DNA from: Saccharina japonica
Taxonomy: Eukaryota > Sar > Phaeophyceae > Laminariales > Laminariaceae
Length of the DNA stretch: 64,000 bases
Reading direction: 5' to 3'
NCBI GenBank assembly: GCA_008828725.1
Contig: MEHQ01001628.1
Location: 62,001-126,000 of the forward strand
Shown: piece after piece, positions 10,516 through 22,146 of the stretch
Position numbering within the stretch: position 1 is the first letter of the stretch
Layout: each line of letters starts with the position of its first letter
Program-made: the position numbers and the translations under genes
The notes under the pieces: model-generated
What the model was told of the DNA's origin: nothing
Database searches by the model: none
Seen by the model: only the letters and a program-made list of their open reading frames with translations

Positions 10516-13001
10516 ATTAGCCAAAAATAGGTATACCTACACACTTTGAGCCATTTATAGGTACACTGCGTAATGTACACCGGAAACGGCTTCCTGGCCC
10601 GCCTGATATTGGGCCTGCGCTCCATTGTACCTACAAATGGCTCAAAGTGCGTAGGTACACCTACTATCGGCTACTCATTTTACGTATCACCTATTTCTGG
10701 CTTCAAGTTTACCTATAAATGGCTCGAACGATCACTTTTTGGCAACTGAAATATAGACAGACGGCCACACCAGATGCCGGGGCTGTCAACCAGCCGACCG
10801 TACCTGTCTTCCTCATATATATTCAACCACGTTTGCTATGGAATGTTGTTCCGGACAGCGCCGACGGCTGTGTAACTCAGACCCCCTTAACCGTATGGCA
10901 TTACTCTACACGTATATGTATAGGTACCAAATGGACATTTTCCCGGAATAGTTTCACTTTTCATCTCCGGCCGCGGGTCTTTCCTCGCGCTATCGGCTGC
11001 GGGGCACGCAAGGGCCCCGCGTGTACACTACTGCGCAAGTGCAGGTCCCGGTCGAAGCCCGTGGGGCGTGCTCTGGGCCTTCGAAGTCGCGAATTCTGGC
11101 AAATAACTCAGGGGGGACGTTCCGACTTGACACCGCCTTGCAAGTACTGTGAAAAACCTTTCGTACGACTTTTGTTTATCCGGTGTGAACTTGGATGGTT
11201 CATTTTTGACGCGCCGCATGAACGGAAAGCACACAGCGCGCACCACGCACGAGACAACAAGGACCACACCCACATGGGAGGAGGCACACATCTAGCGCCA
11301 TGCATCAGTAGTTAATACCATGTTGCATGCGTCTGCTCTCTATGGGTTGTGTACAGCAGTAGCAATTGTACGAGACGCTTAAAAAATTACACGCGCATTA
11401 TTTATGTAAATTTGTTTGTACATTTGTAATTTGGTTCCAATATTTTGAAATCTACGTAGAGTACACATACATGCACAGATCTACGAGTACGTATATATTT
11501 ACAGCAGTACGCATATCATATTTAGCTCTCTCTTATCTACGAGCGATAGGCCGATCTACATAAGTACGATTACAAGTACAGTACTTTGGTACTCAGTAGT
11601 AGTACTACTGCTGCTGCTGTACTTTACGGGAACAGGTGTCTAGTCTAGACTACACACTACAACGCAGCCAAGGCGCCCGTTATCGAACAGCACAGCAGTA
11701 CAACAGAAGAAGCTGCAGAAAACGCAGCAGCCGCTGATCAGATTGTTGCGTTTGTGGCGGGTGTTGTGTCCTGTATGCGTCCGCCTGACCCGTAGTAACC
11801 AGCTACGAGTAGCAGGAGGAATCCAGCAGATCTGGTTGTGACAGCTACGAACAACGAGCACTGCGATGCTGTGTTCTGTCTCTTATTGTGTATGCGTGTG
11901 TTTGATGTATGCGATTCCAGCAAAACCTCCCCGTCTGATTTTAATATCACCCGCGCTTTACAGCAGCGATTAAAAACAGCAAAACCGCTAATACCCGTCA
12001 CGGGTATGGAGAACACTTCATACTCGCCGAGAATTTGGGCCCAGGGTACCCGGGTATCCAGCTGTTCGACAGGCACCCTTAGACGAGTACTCGGCTGCTA
12101 AACGCGTACCAGGGTACACGCCCAAAAGGTATTACGTACAAGTGAATTCTCTTAGTTAGGACCGGGGCGGGACTCGTCGGGCAACAGTTCTGTCATAACT
12201 ATCTTCTGTATACTCAGCTGTACAGTGCAGAACAGCTGTGATAACTGCAGTACCACTGTGGGATCGACTTTAAATCCTACAAACAATAGTTAGATCCACT
12301 TCAGAAACAAAACAAGTGGTTGAGCTTGGACACCAACCTGAAGTTTATTTACACCGGGAGTCCACTGTACCTCAGATACGATATATCATCTCGTGACAGT
12401 TGTTTCGTTAGGAATTGCCGTCGCTACTACTTTTACAGTCTATGCCACAGGTTTGCTCCGAAAATTAAACTATGAAGCATGCGCGATCTATTTTCACCTT
12501 GCGACACCCCCGGGATTTCAAGTGACCAACATCCCGAAGGGGAACCTTGTATAATATACCAAAGTTGCTCCTACTATATACTGCACTACAGTATGTGTAT
12601 TGTACTTTCAGCATAATGGCATGGACACACTCGTCATTGCTGTTTCTCCGCATCGCGATCACACCCATTAAAGGCATGTGGCCCAAACGACTAATATCAC
12701 ATCTGGTTGACAGGTACGGTCGGCTGGTTGACAGCCCCGGCATCTGGTGTGGCCGTCTGTCTATATTTCAGTTGCCAAAAATTGATCATTCGAGCCATTT
12801 ATAGGGAAACTTGAAGACAAACATAGGTGATGCGTGGAATGAGTAGCCGATAATAGGCGTACCTACGCACTTTGAGCCATTTGTTGGTACAATGGAGCGC
12901 AGGCCCAGTATCAAGCGGGCCAGGAAGCCGTTTCCGGTGTGCATTCCGCAGTGTACCTATAAATGGCTCAAAGTGCGTAGGTATACCTATTTTTGGCTAA
13001 T
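10516..13001. mobile_element. Element with about 300-bp terminal inverted repeats, enclosing repeat R11
   Basis: The left arm (10516 to about 10807) begins ATTAGCCAAAAATAGG and contains CTTTGAGCCATTTATAGG. It recurs in reverse complement at about 12709-13001. The arms include the matched segments CACACCAGATGCCGGGGCTG and CAGCCCCGGCATCTGGTGTG. The inner 1.9 kb is largely repeat R11, probably a later insertion. No convincing target-site duplication is visible and no transposase frame remains, so the superfamily is unknown. It ends about 100 bp from the exon end of the minus-strand gene at 13102. Confidence 0.75.
10918..12550 (+). repeat. Repeat family R11, copy 1 (ends in GAA-loop hairpin then CCTTGT)
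   Basis: The start (TATGTATAGGTACCAAATGG) matches 48236 onward. The end (from GGGATCGACTTTAAA to CCCGAAGGGGAACCTTGT) matches 56363-57025. No coding domain is seen. The last bases form CCC-GAA-GGG (12533-12541) followed by GAACCTTGT. This terminal plan is shared with families R14 and U. Confidence 0.7.
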
Positions 13002-13101
13002 TCCCAAAAACAAACATGCCAAAACTTTTTTTTTCCGACACAGCGCCCGTTGCCCGAGGGCCTTCTCTTCACGGTTTGTCTCACAGCATATACCTGCGTA
13101 C

Positions 13102-13603
13102 CTGATGTTAGCAACGAAGCCTGTGTTGGTAGTTGACGGAGCTTTTCCTCCCGGAGCTCCTCCTCCTTCTCCCGGAGCTGCTCCTTTTCTTTCTGGAGCT
13201 GCTCCTCCTTCTTCCAGAGGAGGTCGCGGTCAGATACACCGAGATAAGGAGGTCCCCCAGAAAGAGCAGCCTCGACCTTCTCGATCTTTTGGCCCACGGT
13301 CCGGATCTCCTCCCCGACATCCTCGATCTTGGCTTCCGTCGCCGCGATGGCAGACTTCTGCCCGGGTGTGTCGCCCCGTCCTCCGTCGTCGCCACGTACG
13401 CTCACCTCGCGCGAGATCGCAAAACCCCGCCTAGCACCCGACAAGGCACGCGATGCCGACGAAGAAGCACGCCACGCCCGAGACACGTGACACCTTCCAG
13501 CGTCGTGCCACCCGAGTGCACACCTAGAGGCAGGAGGTACCACGTTCGGGGCGAATGAACCCCCGAGAGCTGCACAGCACAGCAACATAACAAACAGAAG
13601 CAT
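13102..13603 (-). CDS. First exon of a plastid-type presequence plus coiled-coil protein, partial
   Basis: Reading on the minus strand from ATG at 13603, the product starts MLLFVMLLCCAALGGSFAPN. This is a hydrophobic signal peptide whose predicted end is followed at once by Phe-Ala-Pro, as in the ASAFAP motif of secondary-plastid presequences in stramenopile algae. A basic Ser/Ala/Arg-rich transit-like stretch follows. From about residue 90 there is a charged coiled coil with KIEDVGEEIRTVGQKIEKVE and later a KKEEQLQKEKEQLREKEEEL heptad run. The stretch between them holds YLGVSDRD. A splice donor (CAG/GTACGCAG) fits at 13102, giving about 167 residues. No downstream exon is found, because an inverted-repeat element begins only about 100 bp further. 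The Met was chosen because the signal peptide starts there; the frame is open upstream but not protein-like. Plastid location is inferred and the function is unknown. Confidence 0.6.
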
Positions 13604-14051
13604 CGCCGTGACTTGCCCTAGACAGCTTCCTGCAGGGTGTGGATGAATGTGTGAGGAAGCGCGGCCGGGAAGCACGCATGCACACGTATCCCGCAAAAAA
13701 ACGCTTCGAACGGGAACCAGGGGCTCATGGAAACCCCGTTTGTTGCGGCGCAACCTCGCACCAATGAGGATGAATAAACCTCATTGCCTCGCACCAGGTG
13801 CCTCAGTGGGACTTCCGCGGGAGGGAGACACGGACGTGAATGCGGCTAATATGTACCATCCTTCTCGGTGGTTGCCACCGCAGTCCCGGCCTCTAGGGCG
13901 GGGTGCAGAGGTGCAGAAAGTGTTTCGAATGCGGAAACATGACTGACAACCTCTGTCTCCAGCAGGTTTCCGGCCTACTATTAATAGCAGACGAGCAGAC
14001 TATCTACTCGTATGCTCTGTGGTGTCACGAACTGCGAGGCTGCCATCTGCC

Positions 14052-14171
14052 ATGACGGAAGAAGACAAGCTTGGGGTCCTGCAGGCGTACAGCGACCGCA
14101 AAGCCAACGATGGTGCGGGATCCTGGGCGGAGGGGGCGGGAGGGACTGCGACTTTACCGGACGATGTGTGA
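14052..14171 (+). CDS. Short coding-like ORF, 39 residues, unknown
   Basis: The ORF begins MTEEDKLGVLQAYSDRKAND and ends LPDDV before a TGA. Its composition is much more protein-like than its surroundings. Just downstream, the segment near 14240-14308 reads FECQDLPCKDGCEADLE and is followed by a donor-like GGTATG. These may be pieces of one small spliced gene or a pseudogene. No family is recognised. Confidence 0.25.
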   Translation: MTEEDKLGVLQAYSDRKANDGAGSWAEGAGGTATLPDDV

Positions 14172-14480
14172 ATAGTTCTCGAGCAGCCGCCGGGAGCGAC
14201 GCTGGCGACCCTGTGTGATCATTTGATATAAAATACCCTGCCACTTCGAGTGCCAGGATCTGCCCTGCAAGGACGGCTGCGAAGCTGACCTTGAAGGTAT
14301 GCTGGTGTGGGTGTGTCGCCGTTGTATTTGCCGTGGCAAGTCCGTGGGAAAAGCATGCATAAACAAGAGAAAAACGAAACACACACATGGCACAATTGCA
14401 GACTTTTACGTTACGAAATCAGAGAATCAGGGTGCCACCTTTCGGTGTAGGACGTACCTACTACTGCTGTAAACAGCATT

Positions 14481-16092
14481 ATGTATAGTTATGTTTGTGA
14501 AATTTTCACACTTTTCGCAACTTTTCTCTTCGCGCGAGCGCTTTTCGGCAAAACGCTAAGTACCCCGACACGGGAGGCCCGGCCGGACACATTGGTCGAG
14601 GTTTGGGCTCGATCCGAGCTCTGTGGCTCGCGTGGCGGGCGCTCGAAGTTTTTTTTTCCCGCGGGAGTGGATAAGCCGATTTCCCGGGTTTTCTGCATGA
14701 GGCCGTGTTTTGTACGTACGTGCCAGTAAATAATAACGTTCTTTTTGTTTTAGATTTTGTCTGTTTTTTGCTCTCTCACATGCACACGGGCCAGAAACAT
14801 GTACTCGTACCAGATAGACAACAGACAACATGCACAGGGCACGGCGTTACAGCGTTGCCGCCCACACCAGTAGTAGGGGAACATCGTGCGTGAGTGGCAC
14901 ATCCATCTGCGCTGTATTGCTGTGGCTAGCTGTGTCCATCGGAGGAACCTGCGGTCTAGAATCCTCACCATCTATCCACGTACCTTTTTCTGTTCTGCTG
15001 CTATGTGTGACAGGCCCACGTTTACTATGACCGGAAATGTAATGACCGCTTTGAAAAAATAGGAGTACCTCAACTACTGCTGTCCTTATATTTTCCGGGG
15101 TTTTTTGTTGTTCCCCGAAGCTCACTCCAGAAATCCACGAGACATCAAACACCATGCAACGAATACGAACAACGCCACAGCCCCGGCTAGAAGCACAAGC
15201 AGCAGACGTGCCTGTGGCGGGTCCACCGTATACTGCTGTGGTTATTAGGTATATAGTGGTTGCTTTATGCAGGCTTGCATGCGTCATCAGGCTTCTGCTG
15301 CTGCTGCTTGCTGATGTGCCTGCATTATGTATGTGCGGTGTGCGACCTGTCGTGCCTCTGGCGCGCAACGACAAATAATACTGCTGTACCAGTACAAGGA
15401 AATTGTATCTTTAAAAACATAGTCAAACGGTCAATGTGTCCGATTTCAAATTTGAAGGATTGAGTTCGATCCTTGGCGATGCTTACGTATACCCTTTTTT
15501 TTCTACTTTTTTTTCCTATTTTTTTTGTATTGTACGTAACAAAACCAAGTGGGTTTCTTAGGCAGGTGTTGTCGAGAGTTCCAGCCCTTTCTTCGGTGCA
15601 TCCTTTTCTACTTCTTCTGCAAATATTATCCCACCACCCCTGTACATACATGTGTCACGTGTGCGTGCGTATACGGTGTGTGCCGTGTGTCATGCGTGCA
15701 TGTATGTGCAGCGTATCACGCTTGGAGTATTTTCAAACATTTTTTTGCCGGGAGTCCTCGGTTTTGTGCGGGATGGGCTTTCCTTCGCTTGAGCTCCACA
15801 ACAATTAAATATTGGCGAATACGTTTGGCGGGATCTCTAACAGAGTCAATCGTAGTAACGGTTCCACCATATTTCCGAGTATGTTTTTTATCGCCAAAAA
15901 TACAGGTGCAGCTCTAAAAAGGTCTACATTTATGAACAGTAGTGGTACCAGATATTTCATAGCGTCGTATTTATGTACTACGAATTGAATACAATATGAT
16001 ATGCGTATGATGCAATATCGCATGCTGTTGTAGTAGGTTTTCGATTCGTCCTTGCGCCACTCCCCTAGGCACGTCCCGGAGGGGAACCTTGT
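14481..16092 (+). repeat. Repeat family R14, copy 1
   Basis: Homologous along most of its length to 54426-55884. Both begin TATAGTTATGTTTGTGAAAT, share GGTTTGGGCTCGATCCGAGC and CTGTGGCTAGCTGTGTC, and end CGTCCCGGAGGGGAACCTTGT. The last part folds as CCC-GGA-GGG (16075-16083). A tRNA-like block lies inside at 15405-15540. No coding capacity is recognised. The copies differ by many substitutions and indels. Confidence 0.8.
15405..15540 (+). repeat. tRNA-derived SINE-like block inside R14
   Basis: An A-box-like TAGTCAAACGG near 15420 is followed by a B-box-like GAGTTCGATCC near 15464, then T-rich runs. The same block at about 55597-55700 reads TAGGGTAACGG ... GAGTTCGATCC. Box spacing is tRNA-like, but no clean cloverleaf is seen, so a tRNA-derived insertion is likelier than a working tRNA. 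Confidence 0.5.
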
Positions 16093-16175
16093 ACTGTGTA
16101 CGAAGGTGAGTACTTGTGTTTGTTGCCGCTGCTTACGAGCTGGGCCAGCCAAAATAATGTTTTTAAAGCAGATTG

Positions 16176-16456
16176 GCCATGCCCCGACCAGTTTATTTAA
16201 CGAATTTGGACCTGGAATTTGGACACAGAGTAGATCATGTACTATTAATAATCAACACACTTGCCGCCTGCCCTTTTTTTTTTTTTTCCTCGAGAGAGAT
16301 ACGACGATCCAAAAATCGAAAAAAATGCAAAAGCGATCAAAACTACTTGAAAACAAAAAAATCAAAGAGGGCAGGCGGCAGGTATTTTTGCACGCACGGT
16401 TCAAAGACGTGGTTAAAATGTCAGAGTAAAACTCTCGAAATTGGTCGGGGCATGGC
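16176..16456. repeat. Nested foldback inside mariner-like copy A
   Basis: The outer arms GCCATGCCCCGACCA (16176-16190) and its exact reverse complement (16442-16456) enclose a second pair, TGCCGCCTGCCCT (16262-16274) and its complement (16368-16380), around T- and A-rich runs. The equivalent place in copy B has the same design with different arm sequence. Confidence 0.75.
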
Positions 16457-17161
16457 GGAAATACCATTTTTCCGTAATTACTTGACTTATATATGGAATC
16501 GAGTTTTGGTCATATCTCTTGATGGGTGGCGAATTGGGCAACGAGACTTACATCGATCTTCTCCTTGTGTCTTCAGCATTGTCTCCACCAAATTTCATGT
16601 TGATCGAAAATGACACTTTTTATACGAAATTAGAATGAAAAAAATGTTGTTTTCGAGTTTTCGGGGATATCTCGGCGAGATCGAGTCGAGAAAAAAATAT
16701 GTTCGAGCTGGTTCCAGGATAAAGCGTAACATTCCACCTTCGGGCAATAAAACAATGAATACACTGAAACTCGCAACACAAAGCATATCCACGTGACCGC
16801 ATCAACATGCAGCAAGGTGAACACATCGGTGAAGCTGGTTTTGGCGTCCGAGCTATAGTTCGTGAGATATGGGAATTGTTCGTATTACTTGGGGAGGCAT
16901 TGTTGTATAGGGATTTAAGGCGTCAACACTAAAATCCATATGATTCTTCTCTCGGCCATAATTCGGCCAATACGTGGAATAATTACACGCTAGACGTGTT
17001 GGTATGATCGCATCAACATGGGGAAGCCGTCAATGACCCTTGTTTTGTTATGCGATCCGTACAAGTGTGTTACAATAAACGCCTGCTAAAGTACTAGAAC
17101 AATGTATAGAGCAATTTTGGCACCTTAGGGGAATATTTACCCTTCCGGGAAATTGATTTTA

Positions 17162-17430
17162 CGCCTTGGTTTTTGAGAGTTGAAACACGAAATTTGGCAA
17201 AGGTTGTGCGCAACAACAATACACAACAACTGACGACTGGACTTTTTTTTTTTTTTTAACTAGTGCATGAGGAATGGTCAAAGTTGCCGAAAAATTCAGA
17301 AAATTTGGAAAAGTGTACCTAGAGAACGAAAAAAATACAAAATACAAAAAGTCCAGTCGTGAGTTTTTTCTTCGTGTTGTGACGCACAACCCTGCCAAGT
17401 TTCGTTTTCCAACTCTCAAAAACCAAGGCG
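17162..17430. repeat. Palindromic insertion with about 48-bp arms inside mariner-like copy A
   Basis: The left arm starts CGCCTTGGTTTTTGAGAGTT. The right arm ends AACTCTCAAAAACCAAGGCG. Pairing continues imperfectly through GGTTGTGCG and CGCACAACC, and an inner pair GACTGGACTTTTT / AAAAAGTCCAGTC lies near the centre. Confidence 0.75.
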
Positions 17431-17626
17431 CAAAGTTGCGAAGAGATAAAGTTCTGGCTGTCGCTGGAACCAGCTCGTATATCATTTTTCATATACATGT
17501 TTTTTTTGCACAAGCACTGGTTGGTATGTCAGGGTTGGCGCTTCAAATTTGTGTAGCCTAATCGTAGTGGTTCACGAGATACGACTTTAGGAAGCTTTGT
17601 ACGTTTCTTGGCTGGCCCAGCTCGTA

Positions 17627-20040
17627 CCTTCCTCGTGCTAGGCTCGTGCCACGGCTACCGCACCGTGTTGCTTCAGCCACAAAAATGTTTTTTGACTTTA
17701 CTCGTTCTTTTACAAGGTATTGCGCTGACGCGCACCGCAAAATAAAATCCCAATGATGTCACTGCCGCTGCTCTGCTGTTGCGAGACAGAGGTTTTCTTG
17801 CATGAACACTGACACCGAAACAAAATATAACTGCTTTCGTGGCCACGGCTCCCGCTGCCGCTGCTGCTGCCACTTCTATAGCTGCTGCTGCTATTTCGAC
17901 GCTGTACCGTACTACGAGGTAGTGTACGAAATATTATATGTACGTACCTGACAAATACGTACGTCGTTGATTTCGTTTAAAAATTCAAAATTTCAAATAT
18001 ATTCAACTCCGTACGTAGGCCACGAGACGTGTTGACTCGATACATATCATAGGTCCCGCACCCCTGAAAAGGGGATACTTAGGAAGAGACTATACAGACA
18101 ACATGCTGCGTGTTATGCCATGGGTAGGGTACGATGGGCAGCGCATCTTAATTAAGCTCTTGAAGATAACACAAGTCAGATGACGGACAACCTTAGCACC
18201 ATCCCCGAGCGTGGATGCAGGCATCGAGGGTTTCTACGGTACTGTAGTACGAAGTCGAAATGAAAAACAAACAAAATAACGACTCGTATGATGTGACTCT
18301 GACCTATTTGAAAGGCACACGGTCGATCATAATACGACAAGTGATGAAAAAAAAAAAAAAACGTACCACCAGATTATAAAGACTGGGATGTGGCTAGAGT
18401 CGACTGTCGATGGCGTTGCCGCAACCAGCTGGCGAGTGCTACCCGAGATAAATCTCAACAGAGAGAAAAGGGAACGTGGGGATAAGAATATAAAACAAAC
18501 GCAAAAAATAAGAAAAGGGACCACTGGTATTGAGTACAGCAGTGTCTGCTAGATACATGTTGGTGGTAGTCCTACGGAGACGTATGACAGGTGTACCATT
18601 GTTATTGTTGTATCTGCGCGGGATATTCGAGGTACGTTCAGTGCTTCATACTCGTATTAATAGTTGAAACACTCGTTCGCGAAGAAGAGGGGGCACTGGC
18701 ATGAGTGCCAAACCCCACTGAGCTGTACCGTTCTGCTGGTTTGTGAGAGTAAAACAAAATACTACTCCTACTATGTTACTGTGAAGTTAAAAAAGAAAAA
18801 CCGAAGACAAAATAAAACGACCTACTCGACAGCATAATATTATTGTATTACGTATGATACTCGTGCTACTTTTAGTCGTTCTGCTTCAGAAGCTGGGTTC
18901 GTCCGACGGGCGATCACGAGGGCGCGGGCGGAGCGAAAGAGCAACAGCGCTGAAATTGCAGTGCTGTGCGTCGGCTGCGCTGCTAGCTAATTAAAAGCTA
19001 GTGCTGTATCTAATGTTGCGGGGTACAAAAACAAGTTGACTCTGAACTATGTAAAACAAAACACAAGAATTGCTCTATGATGCTCACAAGCTGAGGAGTT
19101 CAGGAAGATGTCTTTGAAGGAGGGCGCGCCAGGCTCAGCGGTGACCAGTCCTGCCGTTCGACGCCATATGTGAAGGAAAGGCCCACTAAGAGGGGACACA
19201 GGGATGTTGAAGCTGGCCATGGCACGCTTCTCCTTTGGTAAAATTCTTCTTGTTGCTTATCTCATGGTAGAGCTCGATAGGGTACGAGAACGGAATGCGA
19301 AGGTAGGGCTCAGCCAAATACCAGGCTGATCCCACTATCCATGTATCTTCATACATGTACGATCTACGGAGACATTTCCGTTACTATTAATAGCACGTCA
19401 CGTGATATCATACTCGTACGTATTTATCTATCTACTCGCAGTAATACGTATTGCATCTCCTCATAGCTACTACTGTACGTGATACCACCACAACGCCTCG
19501 CCGCATCTTAAAAACACACTGGCTGGCTGCCGTACGCAGGACAGGGGTGCACACACTACACGTGATTGATCCAGGTTGCTGTGCGTGAAAAATATTATGT
19601 GGAATGTAGTTGGACCGGTTGCTGCGTTTTACGAGTAACCGGTCATTTATCGTTGGGGTGCATTTTACACTCTTGCAGCTATGAAAACTATTGGTACGAC
19701 GGACTCCGTAGGCTTCACGGGTGGTTCGAATGGCGTGGATATAAGGACGCACAATAATACGATGAATGCGTACGTGCTTACCGTAAAGTACGTCGTTATA
19801 CAGGGTGCATGGTATGTACGCAGACAAACGACCTCGACCAAGGAAACGGCGTGGGGCGAAGTATAAGCACGAGTCAGGACAACACGAAGGCGGTGTATAT
19901 ATATATATGTATAGGTTCGCCCGAGGCATGCTGACGGATACGGACGGCACATGCGGACCATGGATTTGGTGGAATACCGTACAATATTTACCAGGACACG
20001 GAAATAATATTTGGAAAGAAAGCAAACAAAACGGAGGTCC
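17627..20040. other. Intergenic stretch, no gene recognised
   Basis: There are scattered CAG/CTG runs, an A run at 18346-18360, and several TA-bounded words (TACTCGTA, TATTAATA). The longest minus-strand open frame (20223-19432) shows no domain and has low-complexity Tyr, Arg and Cys-rich composition. Confidence 0.45.
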
Positions 20041-20051
20041 GAATACATTAC

Positions 20052-20726
20052 CCCCACCATCACCCAGCACACGCCGCCTCTGCGCGCCAAGCGAGCAGCG
20101 ACGGCACCCAGATACCGAGCGTGCTCGGCGAGTCGAGAGTATTGTGTCGGCTCTCAAGTTGGTGGGCACGATAAAACATACCAGGCTCACAGCAGCAACA
20201 AAAACAGCGACCTGGTGGTACATATCATACGAGATACCAGACAGATACTATATCGTCTACAACAAGCCCCTGACGATCTAGCACATCCACCGCATTGTCC
20301 CTCCCCGATGCCGTGGTGAGAGTTCTTGACTGACGGCCGGGCGAGTGCAGGCTTGTTCCTGGTTGAAGGTCGGGCGAGCGTGGGCTTATACGCGACCGCT
20401 TCAGTCTGTATACGAAGTATTATGCAGCAGCTCTACTGGTGTGCCGGGTAGACGACACAATAATACGAGTACTCACTGTTGTATTACCAAACATAGTATG
20501 CATACAAAAACCTATACGAAGGCTCAAATATGAACCTCAGTTTGTAACCTCTGACCCTGTTTATTCTGGGGCGCAGAATGAACGAGGTGGCCTGGTCAAA
20601 TTGATGTTCATATTTGTTTTGTGGTCAAACTTCGTCGTTTTTGAGTTCCATAAGATGCTGTTTTTTTGCCCTTGGTCAAAAGGGGTCCATTTATGAACCC
20701 CCAAAAAAACTCCACAAGAAACGGCC
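20052..20726. mobile_element. Harbinger-like non-autonomous element, right part, second copy of the 46878 family
   Basis: Co-linear with about 47230-47914. Shared landmarks are CCGAGCGTGCTCGGC, TCCCTCCCCGATGCCGT, ACGCGACCGCTTC and TGTGCCGGGTA, then a right end of GGGGTCCATTTATGAACC ... ACGGCC followed by TTA (20727-20729). The left inverted terminus was not found, so this copy is truncated or too diverged. Confidence 0.7.
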
Positions 20727-20728
20727 TT

Positions 20729-21122
20729 AGAAGGGTCAATCCCACGTTGATCCGCGTTACGTAACATTTTAGTCCACGTTTCTACCACGTTGGCGTCGTC
20801 GGCAGGACATGGTGCTTTCAGCAGGCGAGGTCACTGGTTCGATCCTCTCGCCATCATTCCCAAAAAAACAAAAATCCATGTTCAGGAATCTGTAAAATCT
20901 CCCACTAAAACTAAGACAATAACGGTGAGAGCAATGAGTTGCATTTACTGGCTGAAATCGGGAGGAAAAATTGGAGACAGAATCTCATTAGTGTTCCTGA
21001 CATAAGTCTACGAAACATATGTCAGGTTTAGTGTGGGAGAGTGTGGTGGAATTGGGGTTTAGAAGGGTCAATTCGACGTTGATCCGCGTTACGTAACATT
21101 TTAGTCCACGTTTCTACCACAG
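20729..21122 (+). repeat. tRNA-derived SINE S2, copy 1, between 60-bp direct repeats
   Basis: A tRNA-like head at 20790-20852 has an A-box-like TGGCGTCGTCGGCAGGAC and a B box GGTTCGATCCT. A body follows, ending near GTCAGGTTTAGTGTGGGAGA. The segment AGAAGGGTCAAT-C-ACGTTG to TTTCTACCAC occurs at both sides (20729-20788 and 21061-21122), nearly identical over 60 bp. That is too long for a normal SINE target duplication and points to a tandem arrangement. Confidence 0.65.
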
Positions 21123-21332
21123 AATTGTGGTGGAAATCGAGTTTAAAAGGCGAAAACTCTTGTAGCGTTTGTTGATCGACATTTTTAGTCTAATTTCCCT
21201 ACAACGGCGTCGACGGTAGGACGCGAGATTCTGAAGGGTGAGGTCGGTGGTTCGATCCTCGCCTTCATCCCATAAAAAAGGAAAAAATGGGAAAAATCTC
21301 ATGTTCAAGAACCTGTAAAACTCACTCACTTA

Positions 21333-22146
21333 GGCCGTTTCCTATGCGGTTCGATTTCGAGCTTCAGATTTGTATTTTTCGATCTCAAAAACGAAAGCAC
21401 CGTCCTATGCAGTCCGATTATGCAAAATCTGACCGGAATTTTTTCGATTTGAGAATCCGATGACCCAAGTCGTCGGATTTTGGCGTCGGATTTTGGCCCA
21501 AAATCCGACGACTTGGGTCATCAGATTTTCAAATCGAAAAATGGCGTGGTCTCTAAATTCAAGATGTTATCCACGCAGCAAGCAAGCAGCAGCAGCAGCA
21601 GCACGATCGATGAGTTGGATGGTGACACAGCGACATTGCTTCGTGCCCGACGCGCAGCGGACGATCGGTGGGCCTCTCCGTCGCCAAACTACAGTCGGCT
21701 GGCGCGGGCTCGGGCCTAGAGACGAAGGGAAGCGCACTCGGCGCGCGCCTCTCCGTACTCGTAGATTTTACAGCAGCAGCAGCAGCAGTACAGCAGTACA
21801 CACAGTCAACGCTCGGATGCTTCGTTGTGTCAAAATACAAAATACCAAGACAGGTCGACTCGAGCGCACTCGGCGCGTCGCCGCCAGACCAGAGGCAGCC
21901 AGCGTGGCTTCGAACGCTTGGGTTCTACGCCCAGTACAGCGCACTCGGCGCGTCTCTTCGCGGCGCCAGACCACAACAACAACAACAGCAGTTGGTCTTG
22001 CCGTTTGCTCAAATATCTGCACGTATGATACGACAAATCCGTGTTTTCTCGCATAAGAAGACTGTTTCGATTTTCGAACTAGGTCGCTGAAAAATCGATC
22101 AGACCATAATCTGAAGCTCAAAAATCGAACCGCATAGGAAACGGCC
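21333..22146. mobile_element. PIF/Harbinger-like non-autonomous element, TSD TTA, inside SINE S2
   Basis: Terminal inverted repeats begin GGCCGTTTCCTATGCGGTTC and extend about 35 bp. They are flanked by TTA on both sides (21330-21332, 22147-22149). A three-base TWA-type target duplication is typical of PIF/Harbinger. It is 814 bp with no transposase. Its interior holds CAG runs, repeated GCGCACTCGGCGCG segments and a palindrome at 21439-21541. Confidence 0.85.
21439..21541. repeat. Long palindrome inside the Harbinger-like element
   Basis: Arms of about 44 bp: left TTTTTCGATTTGAGAATC then CCCAAGTCGTCGGATTTTGG; right the near-exact reverse complement ending TCAAATCGAAAAA. The centre contains a further GTCGGATTTTGG copy. 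It is a foldback insertion or an inverted duplication. Confidence 0.8.

Larger units (their letters stand above)
16136..17624. mobile_element. Mariner-like (Tc1/mariner) element, TA target site, copy A
   Basis: The ends are TA|CGAGCTGGGCCAGCC (16134 on) and GGCTGGCCCAGCTCG|TA (to 17626). They are inverted repeats flanked by TA, the target-site duplication of Tc1/mariner elements. The interior contains ATATCTCTTGATGGGTG and GATATCTCGGCGAGATCGAG, which recur inverted in copy B (31584-32290), so A and B are one family in opposite orientation. No intact transposase is seen. Two or more palindromic insertions sit inside (16176-16456, 17162-17430). Confidence 0.8.

Noticed and set aside
19432-20223. 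263-residue minus-strand open frame
   Set aside because: It starts in intergenic DNA and ends within a Harbinger-like copy. Composition is low-complexity with no domain, and the repeat relative at 47200 does not keep the frame.
21460-22056. 198-residue + strand open frame
   Set aside because: It lies wholly inside the non-autonomous Harbinger-like element and runs through its palindrome and CAG runs.
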